A stretch of 64,000 bases of DNA from an uncultured Clostridia bacterium (GTDB taxonomy: Bacteria; Bacillota; Clostridia; UBA1381). The position numbers and the translations under genes are program-made. The stretch spans positions 1 to 64,000 of the forward strand of contig CAKSGG010000004.1 of NCBI GenBank assembly GCA_934454215.1, written 5' to 3'. Positions 61,501 to 64,000 of the stretch are shown here, piece after piece. Positions within the stretch are counted from its first letter, which is position 1; every line of letters starts with the position of its first letter. Below the pieces are notes generated by a model. That model did no database searches and was not told the DNA's origin. It was given only the letters and a program-made list of their open reading frames with translations.

Positions 61501-62676
61501 ATGAAGTTTACAGTAAACAGACGGGTTATGCTGGAACATCTGAAAACTATGATAAAGGTTGTTCCAAAGAATAGTCCGACACAGGAATTAAAAGGTTTTT
61601 TGATAGAGGCAAATGAGGATGACGGTTATTTGTATATGACGGCTAATAATCTTGAGGTTGCTATTCAGAGAAAACTTAAACCGAATGTGGAAACAGGCGG
61701 TAATTTTGTTATGGAAGCAAAATTGTTGGTTGATATTCTCACACTTCTTGGCGGCGATGAAGTTACTTTTGAAGAAATCAAACCGGGGACAATAATTGTT
61801 AAATCGGGGAGTTGTGTGTATACATTAAGGATACTTAACGGTCGAACCTATCCCCGTCCTGAAATTCCATTTCCGGACACAACAGTTAATCTTTCCGACA
61901 TTAAACAGATGTATTCAAAAACTTATGCAGCTGCGGGTGGAGATGTTACATCAGGTGTATTCATGGGTATTCATTTCAACATAAATCCAAATGGATTCAG
62001 ACTTGAAAGCTGCAACGCAAGAGATATTGCGATTGCAGAAAATAAAATGACTTGCGGAGGAAGTATGGATTTCACACTTTCAAAGCAGACAGTTTCATAT
62101 CTTTCGGCAGCAGCCGGAAATGAAGGGGTCGAGGTCGGTACAAGTGGTCCTTTTGTAATTTTTATGAAGGAAGGAATGCTTTTCTCGGCAAAAAGAATTT
62201 CTTCGGAGTTTGTCGATGTAAATAAACTCTTAAATTCATTGGAGCCGGTTTATACTGCTGCACTTGAAGGAGAAAAGTTTAAGGAAGAAATACTTAATGC
62301 TTGTGATCTTGCTTCTATGGGAAAAGAAACCTCATATATAAAACTTGAATTCGGTGAAAATTCAATAGATTCCTCAACCGCAAATGAGGTGGGGTCCGGA
62401 ACAAACTATATCCCATGTGTTACAGTCAACAGTACATTCGGCTTATCCAATTATTATTCTGCGTCAGCACTTAAAAATGCGTTAAAAACGGTTGAAAACA
62501 GAATAATGCTTCAGCTTGATAAGCGGGGTTATATACTTCTTGAAGATGAATGTGATAAATTTATGATAACACCGATGTCGGATATGGCAGTTCGTAATCA
62601 GCTTAAAAAGATTGAAGAACGGAAAACAAATGGAAAAAGCACCAAGTCAAAACAAAAAGTTTCGCAGGCGGCATAG
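61501..62676 (+). CDS. DNA polymerase III beta-clamp (DnaN) homologue
   Basis: 391 residues, close to the ~370-residue bacterial beta clamp. The start MKFTVNRRVMLEHLKTM, the strands FLIEANEDDGYLYMTANNLEVAI, NFVMEAKLLVDILTLL and the end NRIMLQLDKRGYILLEDE follow the DnaN three-domain pattern, with an added basic tail (KKIEERKTNGKSTKSK). The usual final MPMR-like clamp-protein-binding C-terminus is altered (FMITPMSD then a tail). A second clamp on a mobile element may recruit polymerase to its own replication. Strong AAGGAGG site. Confidence 0.82.
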   Translation: MKFTVNRRVMLEHLKTMIKVVPKNSPTQELKGFLIEANEDDGYLYMTANNLEVAIQRKLKPNVETGGNFVMEAKLLVDILTLLGGDEVTFEEIKPGTIIVKSGSCVYTLRILNGRTYPRPEIPFPDTTVNLSDIKQMYSKTYAAAGGDVTSGVFMGIHFNINPNGFRLESCNARDIAIAENKMTCGGSMDFTLSKQTVSYLSAAAGNEGVEVGTSGPFVIFMKEGMLFSAKRISSEFVDVNKLLNSLEPVYTAALEGEKFKEEILNACDLASMGKETSYIKLEFGENSIDSSTANEVGSGTNYIPCVTVNSTFGLSNYYSASALKNALKTVENRIMLQLDKRGYILLEDECDKFMITPMSDMAVRNQLKKIEERKTNGKSTKSKQKVSQAA

Positions 62677-62687
62677 GAGGTGTGAAA

Positions 62688-63047
62688 TTGAAAAAACCTA
62701 CTATTTGCCGATATTGCGGCGGGAAAATTATTTTAACGGACAGCAGCAAAATTTACGGGAAGGATTACGGTAGAATATATCTATGTACCAATTGCAATGC
62801 TTTTGTCGGAGTACATAAGAAAAGCGACAAGCCTTTGGGGACTCTGGCAAACAGTATTTTGCGGATAAAACGCAAGGAAGCTCATCAGGTATTCGATAAG
62901 TTTTGGAAAGACAGCAATATGTCAAGAACAGAAGGGTACAAATGGCTGTCAAAACAAATGGGATTGCCTTTTAAGGCTACTCATATTGGATATTTTGAGA
63001 TTGAGGACTGCAATAGGGTAATTGATTTATGTAATAAAGCTGCATGA
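62688..63047 (+). CDS. DUF3268-family zinc-finger protein
   Basis: 119 residues from the TTG 7 bases after AGGAGG. A zinc ribbon (CRYCGGKI and CTNCNAFVGVH) is followed by KPLGTLAN and RTEGYKWLSKQMGL, the DUF3268 signature. Role unknown; such genes cluster with primases and helicases in phage and ICE replication modules. Confidence 0.85.
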   Translation: MKKPTICRYCGGKIILTDSSKIYGKDYGRIYLCTNCNAFVGVHKKSDKPLGTLANSILRIKRKEAHQVFDKFWKDSNMSRTEGYKWLSKQMGLPFKATHIGYFEIEDCNRVIDLCNKAA

Positions 63048-63065
63048 TGAGGAGATGAAAATTTA

Positions 63066-63530
63066 ATGTCTAATATATGTGAAAATGTATTACGAGTAAC
63101 GGGCGAACATAGTGAAATAGTGCGCTTTGATGAAAAGTTCAGAGGCGGAAAAGAAAATAAGGAGAATTATAATTTTTCAAATCTTTATCCTCCGCCGGAA
63201 CTTTCTATTTCCGAAAAATGCGAATGGTGCAGACAACACTGGAGCGTTAAAGGGAATTTTTACGAGGATTCTTTTGCAAAAGATACGCTGCGGGTAGATG
63301 AAATGGAAACATATTATTATTTTGATACTCCGTGGGTTGGTCCCGAAAAGTTAATACTTTATATTTCATCAGTATTTACCGAGCTTGACTTTATGCTTGT
63401 ATCAAGTGAGCCGGGTAATGGTATAGGGGTACTGAAAGTGTATCGTAACGGTGAAGTAATATCTGATGAGGAGTTATCTAACGAGGACAAGTCGTATTGG
63501 TTTGGCGAAGATGAAAAAACAAGTGCTTAG
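63066..63530 (+). CDS. Api92-like / YubB-type ferredoxin-fold protein
   Basis: 154 residues. The opening CENVLRVTGEHSEIVRFDEKF, the LYPPPEL segment and the WSVKGN and YYYFDTPWVGP stretches match the Api92-like (DUF1281/YubB) ferredoxin-like proteins of phages and plasmids. No function is established. Separated from its neighbours by 18 and 15 bases, same operon. Confidence 0.75.
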   Translation: MSNICENVLRVTGEHSEIVRFDEKFRGGKENKENYNFSNLYPPPELSISEKCEWCRQHWSVKGNFYEDSFAKDTLRVDEMETYYYFDTPWVGPEKLILYISSVFTELDFMLVSSEPGNGIGVLKVYRNGEVISDEELSNEDKSYWFGEDEKTSA

Positions 63531-63545
63531 AAATGGAGGAAAACT

Positions 63546-64000
63546 ATGTTTACGAAAATGAATCAGATAATTGATGAGGTAAATGCCGAAGTGGCTGAAC
63601 GGGAAGAATTGACAGAGTGTATTGCAATATGCTTAATTGCCCGTAAAAATCTATTTATATTGGGAGATACGGGACAGGCAAAAAGCTATGCAATAAATCA
63701 ATTCCGCAAACGCATAAAAGGTGCTAAACAGTTTGAAAGGCTTATGTCAAAGCAGACAGACGAGGAGCAGCTGTTCGGCAGACTTGATTTAGCCAGCATT
63801 ATTCCCGGTAATATGCCAAAGAGTGAGCTGGAAAAAGACGAAACATATGCCAGACAATCAAGCATTCTTGAAAATCTGTATAAGAAATATCAAACCGACG
63901 GTCTTTCCGATACCATAAATGATGCTATTTTGCAGGCAAAGAATTTACTGAATTTAAAAGGAGTTATCTGTGCTTTGAAAAGCGGTACACCGAAAATAAT
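63546..64000 (+). CDS. MoxR-like AAA+ ATPase, 5' part
   Basis: The frame is open from an ATG after GGAGGAAAA to the window edge (about 151 residues, incomplete). The N-terminal P-loop GDTGQAKS with the following FERLMSKQTDEEQLFGRLDL segment is typical of the MoxR/RavA branch of AAA+ ATPases, which often act with von Willebrand A-domain proteins. The partner, if any, would lie beyond 64000. Confidence 0.78.
   Translation, partial: MFTKMNQIIDEVNAEVAEREELTECIAICLIARKNLFILGDTGQAKSYAINQFRKRIKGAKQFERLMSKQTDEEQLFGRLDLASIIPGNMPKSELEKDETYARQSSILENLYKKYQTDGLSDTINDAILQAKNLLNLKGVICALKSGTPKI

Overview
The window looks like part of an integrative and conjugative element (ICE), or a large conjugative island, from a low-to-mid GC Gram-positive anaerobe of the Clostridia. 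The grounds are family-level: AGGAGG ribosome-binding sites everywhere, TTG/GTG starts, PrgI/VirB4/TraG transfer proteins, DUF3789 and RepA_N+DUF6017 proteins, and S-layer-homology and copper-amine-oxidase-type stalk domains. Every protein gene I accept is on the + strand. No host housekeeping genes, tRNA or rRNA were seen, and neither end of the element is visible.

Layout. (1) 1-21.6 kb is the transfer and replication module: a giant thioester/SpaA-repeat adhesin, a VirB2-like protein, a HicAB cassette, a TrbL/VirB6-like channel protein, a C39-like cell-wall/peptidase protein, DUF3789, PrgI (VirB3-like), a VirB4-N-like protein, the VirB4 ATPase, a Phd/RelE cassette, a winged-helix protein, the TraG/VirD4 coupling ATPase, a RepA_N initiator, an S1-like protein and small accessory genes. 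No relaxase was recognised. (2) 21.7-24.4 kb is a switch region. A small serine invertase is followed by two inversely oriented crossover-like sites enclosing a perfect consensus promoter that now points backward, away from a SLOG gene. A tyrosine recombinase is then followed by two perfect 24-bp inverted sites enclosing a second perfect consensus promoter, also pointing backward, away from the next operon. (3) 24.4-40.6 kb is a type VII (ESX/WXG100) secretion locus: TetR regulator, transmembrane Ser/Thr kinase, secreted proteins, FHA protein, PP2C phosphatase, three-ATPase EssC, EspG-like protein, YukD/EsaB, three WXG100 proteins, two effectors sharing an N-terminal domain, and DUF4176. (4) 40.6-58.1 kb is its surface and cargo arm: SLH and stalk-domain proteins, a second kinase, zinc-ribbon membrane proteins, a subtilase, an LprI-type lipoprotein, a huge clostripain-like protease and a zinc-metalloprotease lipoprotein. 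(5) 58.1-64 kb returns to element biology: a structured leader, an SNF2-like helicase, a sliding-clamp homologue, DUF3268, an Api92-like protein and the start of a MoxR-like AAA+ ATPase.

How the parts may fit. The most interesting reading is a mobile type VII secretion system whose operon promoter sits on an invertible DNA segment. In the orientation seen here the consensus promoter faces away from the system, so the sequence would represent an OFF state. A second, serine-recombinase switch lies just upstream. Inside the locus, kinase, FHA and phosphatase proteins share a short Thr-containing motif, which suggests phospho-threonine control of the secretion ATPase. Inversion, secretion and signalling are inferred from sequence and have not been demonstrated.
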